From the NCBI GenBank assembly GCA_947073515.1, contig CAMTMC010000009.1, positions 19,099-83,098 of the forward strand: 64,000 nt of DNA, written 5' to 3'. Both the position numbers and the translations under genes were made by a program. Position 1 is the first letter of the stretch; each line of letters starts with the position of its first letter. The notes beneath the pieces were generated by a model, which had not been told where the DNA came from, searched no databases, and saw only the letters and a program-made list of their open reading frames with translations. Positions 1 to 9,481 of this stretch are shown in pieces. The stretch comes from an uncultured bacterium (GTDB lineage: Bacteria > Bacillota > Clostridia > Oscillospirales > Oscillospiraceae).

Positions 1-615
1 CCCTCTGGCTGGCCTCAATGGCGACGCTCCACTCCTGATAACCCTCAATGGGGGCATAGCCCACAAACTTGTTGTCGCCATAGAAGTTATAGGCGCCAAA
101 CCCGCTCTCCCGCTGGATCATCCGCTGGTTCACCTCGGCCACGTCCGCCAGGCTGGGGTCCTCCTCCGCGGCCATAATCATGTTGGAGCCAGATTCCACC
201 ACAGAGCGGTCCCGGTGCCCGATGACGTTCCCCCGTCTGTCCAGCACATAGGCCACGCCATCGTCGCCCATAGCCAGGTTGACCACAATATCAGACAGGA
301 AGTCGGCGCTGATGGCGCCGTACACCACACCCGCAAAGCGGCCGTTCTCCAGAATGGGCACCTCCAGCAGAAAAATCATCCGCTGGCCGTCATTCATAAT
401 GTCAGAGATATAGGGCTCCTTTGTCTCCTTGCACTGCTGGAAATACTCCTCCCCGGCGTAGCTGTAGCCAGTGGAGGACATCCCGTCGGCGTCCATTTTG
501 CCGGTGTAGAGAAAGCCGTGATCACTCCGATTAGGATGGAGCTAACCAGCACCACCGCCAACATACTGACTTGAATCTTTGACTTGATCGACTTCACGAG
601 TATCTTCCTCGCCAT
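1..615 (-). pseudogene. Methyl-accepting chemoreceptor, N-terminal part, disrupted (partial)
   Basis: The minus strand starts with a short basic segment and one membrane helix (MARKILVKSIKSK, then a VVLVSSILIGVITAF helix). It then changes frame near position 510 into a clean double-Cache sensor sequence (YISDIMNDGQRMIFLLEVPI, later AYVLDRRGNVIGH and FVGYAPIEGYQEWSVAIEA) that runs off the left edge. Chemoreceptors of this type normally have about 90-100 residues between helix 1 and the first of these motifs. Those are absent here, so an internal deletion with a frame change is the simplest reading. The signalling domain would lie outside the window. A sequencing error alone would not explain the missing residues. 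Confidence 0.7.
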
Positions 616-696
616 ATCCCGGATGAAATTTCTCCCTGAGCTATAGTAGTACAGGGAGAAAAAATCTTCAATCCAAATTTAAATGTTAACACTTAT

Positions 697-1458
697 TTAA
701 TATCTGCTGGAGCGGGTTTTCCCCCTCAGCCAGCCGGCCGCATCCCCCGCCAGGGCGGGGACGGCCACCATGAAGCAGTGGAACATGGCGGAGCTGTTGT
801 ACAGCAGAAATACCATGGGCAGATAGCACAGGAAGCAGGCGATGGGATACAGGGGGCACAGCCCCCTCCGGCGGCCCAGGGACATGCCGGAGGAAAACCC
901 CGCCGCTGGCAGCAGCACATAGGGCAGCAGCAGCCCGGACAGGACAGGCACGTCCCCGGAGAACATGTGGTCCGCCCAGTACATCAGCAGGGGCAGGCCG
1001 TCGCACAGCAGCAGGGCAAAGGGCAGATAGGGCAGGGTCTCCCTCCACTTCAGCGGGGACGGCCCGGGGGCCAGCCCCATCATAGTCCGCAGGCTGACTA
1101 CCTCCATATACCAGCCGATCCATCGCCCCAGCCAGATGAGGGCGTACAGCACGGCCAGCATGGCCAGCCAGGCCAGCAGCTGGGTCCCCCTGGCCCCCAG
1201 CCGGGCGGCCAGCAGCCCGAACAGCAGGGCGGTCACCCCGAAGTGGGCCCCGGAGCGCAGCAGCAGGGCCCTGCCGTCGTCAGCGAAGGGCAGGGTCGCC
1301 GCCCCCGCCGCCGCCCCCAGGGCGGCGCACAGCAGGAACACCTCCGGCGACGGCCCCCGCGCGTCCGCCAGGTTGGAGGCCAGCACCACGCTGGCCGCCG
1401 CCCCCAGCAGCGCCCCGGCCAAAATACGGATCACCCAGCTCCATTTAATCCTGTCCAC
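697..1458 (-). CDS. DUF3021-like membrane protein partnered with LytTR regulator
   Basis: A 253-residue, very hydrophobic protein with about seven or eight predicted membrane helices and short basic loops (GRWIGWYMEV, SLGRRRG). Its start lies inside the end of the upstream LytTR regulator gene (14 bp overlap), the arrangement typical of LytTR-DUF3021 two-gene systems in Bacillota. In those systems the membrane partner is thought to restrain or tune the DNA-binding protein. The N-terminal half fits a DUF3021-type helix bundle; the C-terminal half, with extra helices, is longer than the usual roughly 140 residues, so it may be an extended variant or a different membrane family in the same role. 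Function is inferred from context. Confidence 0.6.
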   Translation of the reverse strand: MDRIKWSWVIRILAGALLGAAASVVLASNLADARGPSPEVFLLCAALGAAAGAATLPFADDGRALLLRSGAHFGVTALLFGLLAARLGARGTQLLAWLAMLAVLYALIWLGRWIGWYMEVVSLRTMMGLAPGPSPLKWRETLPYLPFALLLCDGLPLLMYWADHMFSGDVPVLSGLLLPYVLLPAAGFSSGMSLGRRRGLCPLYPIACFLCYLPMVFLLYNSSAMFHCFMVAVPALAGDAAGWLRGKTRSSRY

Positions 1459-1912
1459 GGCAATTCCCCCTCCCCAGACGCAGCGTCTCCTTGATTTTTT
1501 TCATATACCGGCGGGACACGTAGGCTTGGGCCACGCCGTCCAGCGTCATACGGATGGTGCCCGCCAGGGACAGATCCACCGCCGTCACCCGGTCCAGATT
1601 GATGATCTCGCTGTTGGAGACGCGGACAAACCGGGTCGGATCCAGCCGCCCCTCCAGCTCGTACAGCCGCAGGGGGACGCCATAGACCGCCTCCCCCGTC
1701 TGGGCCGACACCCCTTTCCCGTCGGTGTAAAACCGGAGAAATTCCTCCTGGGGCAGCAGCTTCCGCTCCTCCCCGGAGCTCACCGGGACAGGGCCCATGG
1801 ACAGCTTCGCCAGCCGCTCCGCCAGGCGGCGCAGCTCCCCGCTCTCCGCCCCGGCCAATATGATGATTTTGGGCTCCTGCCGGCCGGGCTCCGTCCGGAT
1901 CTCCACCTCCAC
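1445..1912 (-). CDS. LytTR-family DNA-binding regulator without receiver domain
   Basis: A 155-residue cytoplasmic protein. The C-terminal 95 residues form a LytTR DNA-binding domain: EEFLRFYTDGKGVSAQT, then LYELEGRLDPTRFVRVSNSEIINLDRV, then SRRYMKKIKETL. These match the beta-rich LytTR signature in which the conserved F-x-R-V-x-x-S/N-x-x-I-N segment precedes the recognition element. There is no receiver domain. It is the first gene of a pair with the overlapping DUF3021-like membrane protein, which probably controls it. Such pairs usually regulate themselves and an envelope or transport gene; no other target is visible. Confidence 0.85.
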   Translation of the reverse strand: MEVEIRTEPGRQEPKIIILAGAESGELRRLAERLAKLSMGPVPVSSGEERKLLPQEEFLRFYTDGKGVSAQTGEAVYGVPLRLYELEGRLDPTRFVRVSNSEIINLDRVTAVDLSLAGTIRMTLDGVAQAYVSRRYMKKIKETLRLGRGNCRGQD

Positions 1913-2016
1913 AGGCCTCCCCCCTCTCTTGCCCCCAGTATAGCCTCCCCGCCCCCTCCCTGTCCACTGTTTTGGGACAGCCGGTCATTTTTCCGGGATA
2001 AATGGTCGCTTCCCCG

Positions 2017-2045
2017 TTGACAGCGGGCAGCTTTTAGGCTAAAAT
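2017..2045 (+). promoter_or_regulatory. Sigma-A-type promoter for tRNA-Arg
   Basis: TTGACA, a 17-base spacer, then TAAAAT, ending about 40 bases before the tRNA. Near-consensus spacing and sequence. Confidence 0.75.
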
Positions 2046-2084
2046 ATCAGAGCGTACAGCCTTGAGCGCTGTATTTTTATCAAT

Positions 2085-2161
2085 GCCCCCGTACCTCACC
2101 GGGATAGAGGGTCCGCCTCCTAAGCGGAATGTAGTGCGTTCGAGTCGCGCCGGGGGTGCCA
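2085..2161 (+). tRNA. tRNA-Arg (anticodon CCU)
   Basis: Full cloverleaf: acceptor GCCCCCG/CGGGGGT, anticodon stem TCCGC/GCGGA with loop CTCCTAA giving anticodon CCU, T-arm with TTCGAGT, and encoded CCA. Preceded by its own promoter and followed by a terminator, so it is a single-gene unit. Confidence 0.93.
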
Positions 2162-2168
2162 TTAGCAG

Positions 2169-2205
2169 CACAAAATCTTCGGAAAACCGAAGATTTTGTG
2201 TTTTT
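2169..2205 (+). terminator. Intrinsic terminator after tRNA-Arg
   Basis: A perfect inverted repeat, CACAAAATCTTCGG and its complement around a short A-rich loop, followed directly by TTTTT. Confidence 0.85.
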
Positions 2206-2230
2206 CTATGATCTTTTGAGCGTCGAGGAA

Positions 2231-2273
2231 AAACGCTATCCCTCCCACCTAAGAGGTGGGAGGGATAGCGTTT
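2231..2273 (-). terminator. Terminator of the peptide-utilisation operon
   Basis: A 20-bp perfect stem (AAACGCTATCCCTCCCACCT and its complement) with a three-base loop, just past the last gene of the minus-strand operon. On the minus strand it ends in TTTTTCC. It probably works for that strand and may also stop plus-strand readthrough. Confidence 0.8.
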
Positions 2274-2303
2274 ATTAGCTAAGCAGGTCCCTCTGTCGTT
2301 TTC

Positions 2304-3257
2304 TCAGAGTGGGTGGTGACAGGCAAAGAGATGTCCATTCTCTTCCGTTTTCGACGGAACTGACGTTCTGCATACCTCCGTGGCGTAGGGACACCGGGTG
2401 TGGAAACGGCAGCCTGGTGGCGGTGCGATGGGACTCGGCAATTCACCAGAGATCAGTTCCTTCTCCTGGCGCTGTTCCGGGTCGGTCACCGGTACGGCAC
2501 TGAGGAGAAAATGGGTATATGGATGCCTGGGATGGGCAAATATCTCCTCTGTGGGGCCACTCTCGCAGATCTGCCCCAGATACATGATACATACCCGGTT
2601 AGAGATTCGTTGCACCACGTTTAAATCATGGGAGATAAACAGGTAGGTCAATCCCATTTGATTCTGGAGGTCAGCTAGCAAATTCAGCACTTGAGCCTGG
2701 ATAGATACGTCAAGCGCGGACACCGGCTCATCACATACGATGAGTTTGGGATTTAACGCCAGGGCCCTGGCAATGCCTACCCGCTGGCGCTGTCCTCCAC
2801 TAAATTGGTGGGGAAATCGGTTGCGGTATTCCACGGGAATCCCTACAATTTTCAGCAACGCCTCCACTTTCTCCTGCTGCTCCTGTCGGGTCCCCACATG
2901 GTTGATCGTCAAAGGTTCCATAATGGAGTTTGCAATGCTCAGCCGGGGATCCAGGCTGGCATAGGGATCCTGGAAGATGCACTGGATATCCCGGCGTACC
3001 TTCCGGAACTCACCCTTGCTCATGGCGGTCAGTTCCTGTCCCTCAAACCAGATTTTGCCCTCCGTTGGGCGCAGCAGGCCCAGGATTAGACGGCCCAGGG
3101 TACTTTTGCCACAGCCGCTCTCGCCCACCAGGCCCAGAGTCTCCCCTCGGCAGATGGTAATATCCACATCGGAGATGGCATGGACTTTGTTGCGGCCGGC
3201 GGGGAACGTCTTCACCAGATGTTCAGCGCGCAGCAATACATTCTGTTCCCGCTCCAT
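2304..3257 (-). CDS. dppF: Oligopeptide/dipeptide ABC transporter ATPase, DppF/OppF type
   Basis: Second ATPase subunit of a peptide importer. Walker A is GESGCGKST, the signature is FSGGQRQRVGIARAL, Walker B is LIVCDEPVSALD, and the switch histidine is in FISHDLNVV. The C-terminal oligopeptide-transporter extension with spaced cysteines (CRFHTRCPYATEVC) is present and may bind an Fe-S cluster, as in related proteins. I place the start at the second in-frame ATG after AAAGGAGG because the first ATG is too close to that site. It follows dppD with almost no gap, so the two are translated together. It is the last gene of the operon before the terminator. Confidence 0.92.
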   Translation of the reverse strand: MEREQNVLLRAEHLVKTFPAGRNKVHAISDVDITICRGETLGLVGESGCGKSTLGRLILGLLRPTEGKIWFEGQELTAMSKGEFRKVRRDIQCIFQDPYASLDPRLSIANSIMEPLTINHVGTRQEQQEKVEALLKIVGIPVEYRNRFPHQFSGGQRQRVGIARALALNPKLIVCDEPVSALDVSIQAQVLNLLADLQNQMGLTYLFISHDLNVVQRISNRVCIMYLGQICESGPTEEIFAHPRHPYTHFLLSAVPVTDPEQRQEKELISGELPSPIAPPPGCRFHTRCPYATEVCRTSVPSKTEENGHLFACHHPL

Positions 3258-3259
3258 GC

Positions 3260-4273
3260 TCATACCTCCTTTGGGATCAGGGGACACCGTACCAGGTGTC
3301 CCTGGCTCACCTCTGTCATGGCAGGCACCTGCTCAATACACGCCTGGGCAGCATGAGGACAGCGTGGGGCAAACCGGCAACCTTGAGGCATCTCCGCCAG
3401 CATAGGTACAGTTCCAGGGATACTCTGGAGACGCTTACCGATATTCCGGTTAGGCAGAGAACCCAGCAATCCCCTGGTGTAGGGATGGGTGGGATTGCGA
3501 AACAGCTCATAGACATCTGCCGCCTCTACTATTTTTCCAGCATACATGACGTATACCAGGTCACACACCTCCGCAACCACGCCCAAATCGTGGGTAATCA
3601 GTAACACTGAGGTTCCCGCCTCCTGCTGAAGCTTGCGCATCAATTGGAGGATCTGGGCCTCAATCGTTACGTCCAGGGCGGTGGTGGGTTCATCGGCAAT
3701 GAGCAGGTCAGGCTGGCAAATCATAGCCGCGCTGATCATGATACGCTGGCGCAGGCCGCCGCTGAGTTCGTGAGGGTAACAGCTGAACCTCCGCTCCGGC
3801 TCAGGGATGCCTACGCTCCGAAACATCTCAATGACCTGGTGCTTGGCCTCCTCTCTGCTCATTTGTTTGTGGAGCATCAGCACCTCAGTCACCTGCTTGC
3901 CGACCCGAATCACCGGGTTCAGGCTGCTCATGGGTTCCTGGAAGATCAGAGTGATCCGATCACCGTACAACTGGCGGCGCTGCTCAGGGGAGTAGCGCAG
4001 GAAATCCTGTCCGCAGAATGTGACGCTCCCCTCCTCGATCATGCCGCCCTGGGGCAGCAACCCCATGATGGAGTTTGCCATCATACTTTTCCCGCAGCCA
4101 CTCTCGCCCACCAAGCCCACAATTTGTCCCCTAGGCACTTCCAGATCCACGCCGTCTACAGGATATAGTCTACCCTTTCTGGTCTTGAGACAGGTCCGGA
4201 GCCCTGAGATTTTCAAGACAGCAATATCTGAATCAGGCGAAAAGGCTTGGATTTTATCACGTTGTGTTTTCAT
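3260..4273 (-). CDS. dppD: Oligopeptide/dipeptide ABC transporter ATPase, DppD/OppD type
   Basis: A 337-residue ATPase of a peptide importer: Walker [10 protein letters not shown] (Met replaces the usual Ser/Thr at the last position), signature [15 protein letters not shown], Walker [13 protein letters not shown], and switch ITHDLGVV. The C-terminal family extension with cysteines ([14 protein letters not shown]) is present. It pairs with the following DppF-type ATPase to power the DppBC permease. The signature region and the KSM variant are both common in OppD/DppD, so activity is expected. It lies 28 bp after dppC in the same operon. Confidence 0.92.
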   Translation of the reverse strand: MKTQRDKIQAFSPDSDIAVLKISGLRTCLKTRKGRLYPVDGVDLEVPRGQIVGLVGESGCGKSMMANSIMGLLPQGGMIEEGSVTFCGQDFLRYSPEQRRQLYGDRITLIFQEPMSSLNPVIRVGKQVTEVLMLHKQMSREEAKHQVIEMFRSVGIPEPERRFSCYPHELSGGLRQRIMISAAMICQPDLLIADEPTTALDVTIEAQILQLMRKLQQEAGTSVLLITHDLGVVAEVCDLVYVMYAGKIVEAADVYELFRNPTHPYTRGLLGSLPNRNIGKRLQSIPGTVPMLAEMPQGCRFAPRCPHAAQACIEQVPAMTEVSQGHLVRCPLIPKEV

Positions 4274-4301
4274 CCGTTTACTCCTTTACTCATTGGGCAG
4301 A

Positions 4302-5171
4302 TCAGCGGCGCAGTTTCGGGTCAAACGCGTCCCGCAGGCCATCACCCATGAGGTTCAAAGAAAGAACAGTCAGCATGATCGCAAGGCCGGGGAAAATAGT
4401 GATATAGGCGTTATGCCGCAGGAAGTCTTTTCCGTTGGAGAGCATCGCGCCCCACTCGGGAGTCGGCGCGGGGACACCCACGCCCAGGAAGCTCAGGCCC
4501 GCGCAGGCTATGATGGCCGAGCCTACACTCAGGGTGGCCTGCACAATGATGGGAGCAAGGCAGTTTGGAATGATATGCCGTATAATGATGAGCATATGGG
4601 AAGCGCCTGTGATTCGGGCCGCGTCTACATACTCCGCATTCTTAATCTGTAGAACGGAGGCCCGCATAATCCGGCAGTATCGCGGGATATTGGACACACC
4701 CACCGCCAGCATCATATTAAACACGCTCTTGCCCAAAGCAGAAACAATGGACAGATTGAGCAGCAGGCTGGGGATAGCCAGCAGCACGTCCATGCAGCGC
4801 ATTACCACCGCATCATAACCGCCGCCGAAGTAACCGGCACTGGCCCCCAGCAAGCTCCCGATGACGCACGCGATAGCAACCGAAACCACACCTACCAGCA
4901 GGGAGACCCGGGCGCCATAGAGAACACGGCTAAAGATGTCACGGCCGAACTCATCCGTGCCAAACCAGTGGGCGGTGCTGGGCCCCTGTAAGGCATCTGC
5001 GTAGACCTGTTCAATGGGGTCATAAGGGGCCAAAAAATCCGCGAAGATGGCGACCACAATGATCGCAAACAGGATAGACATGCCCATTACCGCCGCCCTG
5101 TTCTTTCTGAACTCGTTCCACACGGACATAAAGTAGCTCTCGTTTTTCACGGTTCTATTCATAGCGCTCAC
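4302..5171 (-). CDS. dppC: Peptide ABC transporter permease, DppC type
   Basis: A 289-residue inner-membrane permease with an N-terminal cytoplasmic OppC-type segment, about six helices and the binding-protein-dependent transport motif near residue 190 (EYVDAARITGASHMLIIIRH). That loop, EAA...G, contacts the ATPase. The start overlaps the stop of dppB by four bases (ATGA), which indicates coupling. It forms the channel with DppB. Confidence 0.92.
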   Translation of the reverse strand: MSAMNRTVKNESYFMSVWNEFRKNRAAVMGMSILFAIIVVAIFADFLAPYDPIEQVYADALQGPSTAHWFGTDEFGRDIFSRVLYGARVSLLVGVVSVAIACVIGSLLGASAGYFGGGYDAVVMRCMDVLLAIPSLLLNLSIVSALGKSVFNMMLAVGVSNIPRYCRIMRASVLQIKNAEYVDAARITGASHMLIIIRHIIPNCLAPIIVQATLSVGSAIIACAGLSFLGVGVPAPTPEWGAMLSNGKDFLRHNAYITIFPGLAIMLTVLSLNLMGDGLRDAFDPKLRR

Positions 5172-6106
5172 CTCCCGTTGCTCAAGCTGGTCTTGATCCG
5201 GGGATCAATAAAGGCGTAGATAATGTCCACCAACAAATTGGTGACACAATATATAAAGGCGATCATAAGCACGCCACCCTGGACTACTGGGTAGTTACTG
5301 CCTCGAATAGAATCCACCATCAGCTTGCCCACTCCGGGAATGGCAAAGATACTCTCCGTGATGACTGAGCCACCCAACAGGATGCCGAACTGCAGCGCAA
5401 TGGTCGTAATAATAGGGATCAGGGCATTATGCAGCGCATGGCGGGTGATGATAATAAACTTTTTTTGCCCCTTGGCATGGGCAAAATTGATATAGTCCTG
5501 GTTGATCACCTCCAGCATACTCGACCGAGTCATCCGGGCAATAATTGCCATACAGCCATATCCAATGGTCAGCGCCGGAAGAATCAGCTGGGCCAATGTC
5601 CCATACCCGGAGATCGGGAGCCACCCCAATTTGACACCAAACAATAACATCAACAGCAGGCCCTGCCAGAAGTGGGGCATTGATACGCCGCCCAAGGCAA
5701 AGAGCATACAGAGGTTATCAAAAATGGAGTTGTGATTCACCGCGGCGATCACCCCAAAGGTAATCCCCAGAACGATGGCAAGGCCGGCGGATACACATGC
5801 CAAAGTCATAGTTTTGGGGAGGCGTTCCAGCAGAAGCTCTGTAACAGGGCGTTTGTTCAGATAGGATACCCCCAGATCTCCATGGAGCAGATCCCAGACA
5901 TAATTGGCGTATTGCACCCAGAAGGGATCGTCCAGGCCAAGCTCCTCGTGAATCTGTGCAATCGCCTCAGGGGTAGCTGCCTCATCGCTCAGTATCGCCA
6001 GCGCTGGATCGCCAGGTGTAAAGTAGAGCAGCGTGAAGATAATCAGCGTTACGCCCAGCAGCACAGGAATCAGCGCAATGAAGCGTTTTAGAATATATTT
6101 AACCAT
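5168..6106 (-). CDS. dppB: Peptide ABC transporter permease, DppB type
   Basis: A 312-residue permease with the classic DppB N-terminus (YILKRFIALIPVLLGVTLI) followed by TPGDPA and six helices. The ATPase-docking loop is INFAHAKGQKKFIIITRHAL. First of the four transporter genes, 42 bp after a TPR-protein gene in the same operon. Together with DppC it forms the pore that receives peptides from the lipoprotein encoded at the head of the operon. Confidence 0.93.
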   Translation of the reverse strand: MVKYILKRFIALIPVLLGVTLIIFTLLYFTPGDPALAILSDEAATPEAIAQIHEELGLDDPFWVQYANYVWDLLHGDLGVSYLNKRPVTELLLERLPKTMTLACVSAGLAIVLGITFGVIAAVNHNSIFDNLCMLFALGGVSMPHFWQGLLLMLLFGVKLGWLPISGYGTLAQLILPALTIGYGCMAIIARMTRSSMLEVINQDYINFAHAKGQKKFIIITRHALHNALIPIITTIALQFGILLGGSVITESIFAIPGVGKLMVDSIRGSNYPVVQGGVLMIAFIYCVTNLLVDIIYAFIDPRIKTSLSNGR

Positions 6107-6148
6107 GACATCTGTCCTTTTTTAGTTTCGGCGGCCCGCAAGAATTGT

Positions 6149-6970
6149 TTACAGAAGGTCTTTCGCCCAGGTCGCCTTGTCCTGTAGTGCCATCTTATAA
6201 CCAAAGGCGTGATGGTCTTCCTCCACGGCCAGGATCTCTTTCAGATATCCGGCCGCTCTCTGGTCGTCGCCCGCAATCCAGTGGCAGTAGACCACGGCAC
6301 CATATAACTCAGTAATGATGCGCTTGGCCATCGTGCGGTCGATGTCCTGATCAAAGTCATCAATGCTGGTCTGACCAGTATACAGCAGGCAGCGCTTGAG
6401 ATACATCAGGTCACCCTTCTCCACCGGGGTGTCGGCCGTGATGCCGGCAATGGAGGCCAAAGCCTTGTCCTTCTCCCCCATGTGCAGATAGGCCATGAAG
6501 ATCCAATCCCGCTCGGGGGGCGTATTGTTGGTGCCGTTCTTCAGGTGGCAGTCAATGCCCCGCTCAAAACACTCAATGGCCTGCTCATATTGCTCTAGGA
6601 AGTAGTGCGCTACCCCGCAGAAGTGCCACTTCCAGGCGTCCTTGTCGTCCAGACGGGTGGACAAAGTCAGATCGGCCAAAGCCTGGGGATAGCGGTCCTG
6701 AGACAGGAACTTCCGGCCTCGATTGTAGTACTGATCGCCGTTGAAGGGCTGAAGGGCCAGGGCGTGGGACAGGCTCTCGATGGACTTTTCGAAGTCCTCG
6801 TTGAAATACAGGATACCGCGGGACACCCAGGCGATAAAGTCCTTGGGATCCTTGGCCAGACGGGCCTCCATTTCCTTCAGGATCTCCTCATCCATTACGA
6901 TGGGACCCCGCGTGGCGCCGCCCTCGCGCATAAGCTTCAGCTGGCGCTCCTGAATTTTTTCATGACTCAT
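6149..6970 (-). CDS. TPR-repeat protein of unknown function in peptide operon
   Basis: A 273-residue soluble protein without a signal peptide. It contains at least three tetratricopeptide-like helical hairpins: DFIAWVSRGILYFNEDFEKS, QYYNRGRKFLSQDRYPQALA, and KWHFCGVAHYFLEQYEQAIE. Spacing between the hairpins is near 34 residues. TPR arrays bind other proteins or peptides. Its place between the S9 peptidase and the DppB permease suggests a scaffold or sensor for the uptake and cleavage of peptides, but nothing in the protein shows a catalytic role. Confidence 0.75.
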   Translation of the reverse strand: MSHEKIQERQLKLMREGGATRGPIVMDEEILKEMEARLAKDPKDFIAWVSRGILYFNEDFEKSIESLSHALALQPFNGDQYYNRGRKFLSQDRYPQALADLTLSTRLDDKDAWKWHFCGVAHYFLEQYEQAIECFERGIDCHLKNGTNNTPPERDWIFMAYLHMGEKDKALASIAGITADTPVEKGDLMYLKRCLLYTGQTSIDDFDQDIDRTMAKRIITELYGAVVYCHWIAGDDQRAAGYLKEILAVEEDHHAFGYKMALQDKATWAKDLL

Positions 6971-7012
6971 TACAAAATTCCTCCTACCAAATATTTGAAT
7001 AACACTGGGAAT

Positions 7013-9013
7013 TTATTCTTCGATCAAATAGCTGTCAATCCATTGAGACAGCTCCTGGAGCCGGCGGATACGGCTGCGGGGAGGACCTGAGCGGGACAGC
7101 TCATGGCAGGCATTCCGGAACAGGCACATCCTAGTGGGAACTCCCCTGATCTGCAGGGCAGAATACATCTGCATAGCTCCATTGAGCGTACAGCGGTAGT
7201 CCTCAAATGAGTGCAGAAACAGGGTAGGTGTAACCACATTCTTGGCGTAAGTATAGGGGGACTGATCCCGGAGGCGCTCGTCATGGTCCCAGGGTGTGCC
7301 CCCGTAGACCCCCGCTGTCCCCCAGATGCTAAAGTCAGAGGAGCCGTAATCGCCGCTGATGTTTGAAATGGATCGCATGGACACAGCCGCTCGGAACCGT
7401 CTGGTATGTGTGATACACCAGTTGGTCAGGTACCCCCCGTAAGAACCGCCCATCACCGCCAAGCGCTTAGGATCAACAGCGGGGTACTGCTCCAGCACAA
7501 AGTCAGTCCATTGCATAACGTTGGCAAAGTCTACCGTCCCCCGGCGAGCCCGGAGATCGGCGAATTCCTCACCGCCACCGGCAGAACCCCTGGGGTTGCA
7601 GAAGAATACAAAGTAGCCCTTGCCGGCCAGATACTGCATTTCATGGAAGAAGCCAGCGGAGAAAGCCGCTCGAGGGCCGCCATGGATTTCCAAAATCCCC
7701 GGATAGGTTTTCTTCGGATCGTATCCCACTGGCTCTATGACAAAGCCGCTGATGAGAAACCCTTCCGGATCTGTGAACTGATATTTCCGAGGCTGGCTGA
7801 CGACCCGATCCGCCAAAGCCGGTGTGTTGATCTGACTAAGCTGACGCAGCGAACCGGAGGAGAGGGAAAAGAGCTCCTGAAGTCCGTCTGTAGTACCAGT
7901 GGCCAGCAACACCCCGGCTCCAACAGCGAAGCTGTCTGGAATAAACCACTCGCTGTTAAGGCGCTCCGGTTGCTGTCCCGGTTTCCACCGGTTGAGGAAG
8001 GCGTAGGTATCACAGGTGGTGATGTAGTACAAATTGCCATCCAGCACCTTGAACGTTGTTCCGGTACCGTAACGGCAGTCGGAACAGGTCTTGCTGCCAA
8101 AATCCTCACGGCTGTGGGTGTGGCGCAGGCGCATCGCCCCTCCCTGGAGGGGAAGTGTGTACAGATCGTGGTTGGGGAAGGGACCCTCACCGTTCCAGGG
8201 GGCGGCAGCCACCACCAACCCATCCCCCAGGAAGTCAAGCCCCATGATCTGATAGGAGCCTGGGGCCAGTAGGGTGGCCGTTCTCTCGCTGTAGGTATCA
8301 TAGATATAGATCCCATGCTGTCGGACGTAGTAGCGGTCATAATCAATGCCGCTGTACGCGATGTACTGCCCGTCAGGGCTCACGGCACTGAAGGATGTTT
8401 CAAAGTGCCGTGGCGTCAGCTCACGCAGACGTTGCGTGGAAGTGTTATAGAGATATAGGGCATGGCGCTTCTTGTTGATGAAGCCACGGCCATCGGATAG
8501 GAAAGGAACCTCATCACAGACCTCAAAAGCCTCCTCCTCCCGCAGCTTGTCCAATGCCGCCAAGCGTTCCTCTTCGGGCATAGCTTCGATATCCGGACGG
8601 TTGTTGTCTCGGACAGCGGAAAGAAGAAAGACATCTGGGCGGATCATCCGGGCTGTGGCCCCCTTCAGCGGAACCCGGAACACCTCTTTACATTCTTGGG
8701 TGCTCAGATCCTGCTCCCAGAAAACCGTGATGTAACCGCCCCGAGCCGCATACTGCCTGTCCTCCTCCGCACGCAGCAGAGGGTATAGGATTCGGCCGCT
8801 GTCTAAACAAGAGAAGCTGCGGGCGCCGCAGGTCCCCGGGATAGGGCACACCTGGCCGGACTCCAGCTCACAGCGCCAAAGGCCGGCGTCATAGCTGTTA
8901 ATCTCTTTCACTGCCTGGGAGAGACAGAAAATGGCGGAGCGCCCGTCCGGTGTCAAATCTAGAGCAGAAAAAAATCGGTACTTTAAAAAGTCCTCACAGG
9001 TTATGGCTTGCAA
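7013..9013 (-). CDS. S9 family serine peptidase (acylaminoacyl/prolyl-oligopeptidase-like)
   Basis: A 666-residue cytoplasmic peptidase. The N-terminal two thirds are a beta-propeller-type region (repeated blocks such as FSAVSPDGQYIAYSG). The C-terminal alpha/beta-hydrolase domain has the oxyanion motif EIHGGPRAAF, the nucleophile serine in GGSYGGYLTN, an Asp in SFEDYRC and the His in NACHELSRSG. No signal peptide is present, so it would act on imported short peptides. It lies between the RidA-like gene and the TPR gene in the operon for peptide import. Substrate preference (proline-containing or N-acylated peptides) cannot be read from sequence. Confidence 0.9.
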   Translation of the reverse strand: MQAITCEDFLKYRFFSALDLTPDGRSAIFCLSQAVKEINSYDAGLWRCELESGQVCPIPGTCGARSFSCLDSGRILYPLLRAEEDRQYAARGGYITVFWEQDLSTQECKEVFRVPLKGATARMIRPDVFLLSAVRDNNRPDIEAMPEEERLAALDKLREEEAFEVCDEVPFLSDGRGFINKKRHALYLYNTSTQRLRELTPRHFETSFSAVSPDGQYIAYSGIDYDRYYVRQHGIYIYDTYSERTATLLAPGSYQIMGLDFLGDGLVVAAAPWNGEGPFPNHDLYTLPLQGGAMRLRHTHSREDFGSKTCSDCRYGTGTTFKVLDGNLYYITTCDTYAFLNRWKPGQQPERLNSEWFIPDSFAVGAGVLLATGTTDGLQELFSLSSGSLRQLSQINTPALADRVVSQPRKYQFTDPEGFLISGFVIEPVGYDPKKTYPGILEIHGGPRAAFSAGFFHEMQYLAGKGYFVFFCNPRGSAGGGEEFADLRARRGTVDFANVMQWTDFVLEQYPAVDPKRLAVMGGSYGGYLTNWCITHTRRFRAAVSMRSISNISGDYGSSDFSIWGTAGVYGGTPWDHDERLRDQSPYTYAKNVVTPTLFLHSFEDYRCTLNGAMQMYSALQIRGVPTRMCLFRNACHELSRSGPPRSRIRRLQELSQWIDSYLIEE

Positions 9014-9090
9014 TACTGCTGACCTCCTTTGCGGGAAGGGGCTGTCATACGTCTGGAATAAGCCATACAGCAGCCCCTTTCATAATTCCC

Positions 9091-9456
9091 CTAAACGTCT
9101 TTTCTGGCGGCGGTAATCACAATGCCGAGCAGGACTCCCTCAGGAAGCACGGAACCTGTGTGGGTCAATCTGGCTGGTTGAAAGCCATCAACGATCCACT
9201 CCGTCCAAGCCCGGTTGAATTCGTCCAGATCAGCTCCGTCTTTCAAAATAATCTCTACCCGAAGCACATGGCACTTGTCGGAGCCGTACTGTTCCAGCAG
9301 CTCATCGTAGCGATGAAGCAGGGCGGTGGCCTGTTCGTACATCGTCATGGCACGCTTGGTGGCGTCAGCCGGGGCATGGATCTCAAAGTACAGGACTCCG
9401 TTGAACTCAACGATGCGGCTCGCCCGGCCGTGCGGCTCGTGGTGGATAACTTTCAT
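9091..9456 (-). CDS. RidA/YjgF-family protein
   Basis: A 121-residue protein matching the RidA fold: LYFEIHAPADATKRAMTMYE, then CHVLRVEIILKDGADLDEFN, then QPARLTHTGSVLPEGVLLGI near the C-terminus. In characterised members the arginine of the last motif anchors the carboxylate of an imine substrate; here QPAR-LTHTG retains it. RidA proteins deaminate reactive enamine/imine intermediates made by PLP enzymes. Inside a peptide uptake and hydrolysis operon it may protect against reactive products of amino-acid breakdown. A good RBS (AGGAG) precedes the ATG. Confidence 0.82.
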   Translation of the reverse strand: MKVIHHEPHGRASRIVEFNGVLYFEIHAPADATKRAMTMYEQATALLHRYDELLEQYGSDKCHVLRVEIILKDGADLDEFNRAWTEWIVDGFQPARLTHTGSVLPEGVLLGIVITAARKDV

Positions 9457-9481
9457 GTTGTAAAATCACTCCTATTCTGTT